Positions 63,958-64,000 of a stretch of DNA of 64,000 nt are shown here, one piece after another. Positions within the stretch are counted from its first letter, which is position 1; each line of letters opens with the position of its first letter. The notes beneath the pieces were generated by a model. It saw only the letters and a program-made list of their open reading frames with translations, was not told the origin of the DNA and did no database searches. Where the stretch lies: assembly GCF_024298965.1 (NCBI RefSeq), contig NZ_CP085193.1, positions 7,936,001-8,000,000 on the forward strand, written 5' to 3'. Source of the stretch: Streptomyces rapamycinicus NRRL 5491. Lineage in GTDB: Bacteria > Actinomycetota > Actinomycetes > Streptomycetales > Streptomycetaceae. The position numbers were made by a program, and so were the translations under genes.

Positions 63958-64000
63958 ATGACGACCGGTGGCTGGACGGCCGTGGATGACCGGCGCGTGG
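63958..64000 (+). CDS. N-terminus of an unknown protein, cut by window edge
   Basis: ATG 63958 after GGGGGG opens a frame MTTGGWTAVDDRRV that runs off the end. A tiny 18-codon frame (63905-63961, MSDDLPMAYATGDTGGVR) ends in an ATGA overlap with this start. Alternatively the true start may be elsewhere. The family cannot be told from 14 residues. Confidence 0.45.
   Translation, partial: MTTGGWTAVDDRRV

Overview
The window is high-GC actinobacterial DNA and almost certainly comes from a Streptomyces chromosome. The evidence is strong GC bias at third codon positions, many GTG starts, paired XRE/DUF5753 and DUF397 genes, a MoxR/vWA/caspase conflict locus of the streptomycete type, a pca operon facing a MarR regulator, and rare TTA codons. 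Housekeeping genes (recO, uppS, zur-znu, glyS, dus, ppdK) form a core backbone. By recollection they lie in the same order in S. coelicolor. Accessory blocks are inserted between them. No rRNA, tRNA or CRISPR array was seen.

Layout. 1-4.2 kb: the end of an unknown gene, a STAND/NB-ARC-TPR ATPase, and an HATPase / XRE-DUF5753 / DUF397 regulatory trio around a perfect inverted repeat. 4.3-5.9 kb: recO and uppS. 5.9-8.2 kb: TetR with a reductase, and a sugar-nucleotide-type epimerase. 8.4-13.3 kb: a WXG100-like protein, a 1424-residue RHS polymorphic toxin and a candidate immunity protein. 13.4-16.2 kb: TetR/SDR pair with two matching palindromic operators, and a chloramphenicol-type MFS pump. 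16.4-20.2 kb: a minus-strand cassette of exported or cell-wall proteins (small helical protein, muramidase-like protein, lipoprotein, GH18-like membrane protein). 20.4-23.8 kb: znuA-znuC-znuB-zur, with two Zur-box-like sites at znuA. 23.9-25.3 kb: glyS with a strong hairpin terminator. 25.5-26.5 kb: small genes and a truncated response regulator. 26.8-33 kb: TetR/aldo-keto reductase and two drug-type MFS pumps with a regulator. 33-34.3 kb: dus.

34.4-42.4 kb is the most striking block. It is a tightly coupled four-gene operon encoding an alpha/beta hydrolase, a caspase-family protease with helical adaptor and VMAP-C-like regions, a MoxR AAA+ ATPase, and a SAV_2336/vWA-TPR protein. It resembles the VMAP-MoxR-vWA ternary conflict systems predicted for multicellular bacteria. 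The caspase gene carries a TTA codon and an in-frame copy of an interspersed palindromic repeat.

42.9-45.7 kb: ppdK. 46.2-50.5 kb: a winged-helix regulator, a permease remnant and a three-gene sugar ABC importer. 50.6-58.5 kb: protocatechuate catabolism, pcaI-J-F-H-G-B-(repeat)-L, divergent from a PcaV-type MarR repressor. Together these genes would open protocatechuate and deliver succinate and acetyl-CoA to central metabolism. 59-63.3 kb: a HemK-like methyltransferase, a GlxA-type regulator, an enoyl-reductase-like protein and an SDR. The window ends in a roughly 370-bp mirror-like inverted repeat element and the first codons of another gene.

A family of GC-rich intergenic elements with related inverted ends occurs at about 26.6, 31.2, 52.0 and 58.5 kb, with a half copy at 45.7 kb. 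Three are in convergent gap positions and one interrupts the pca operon.
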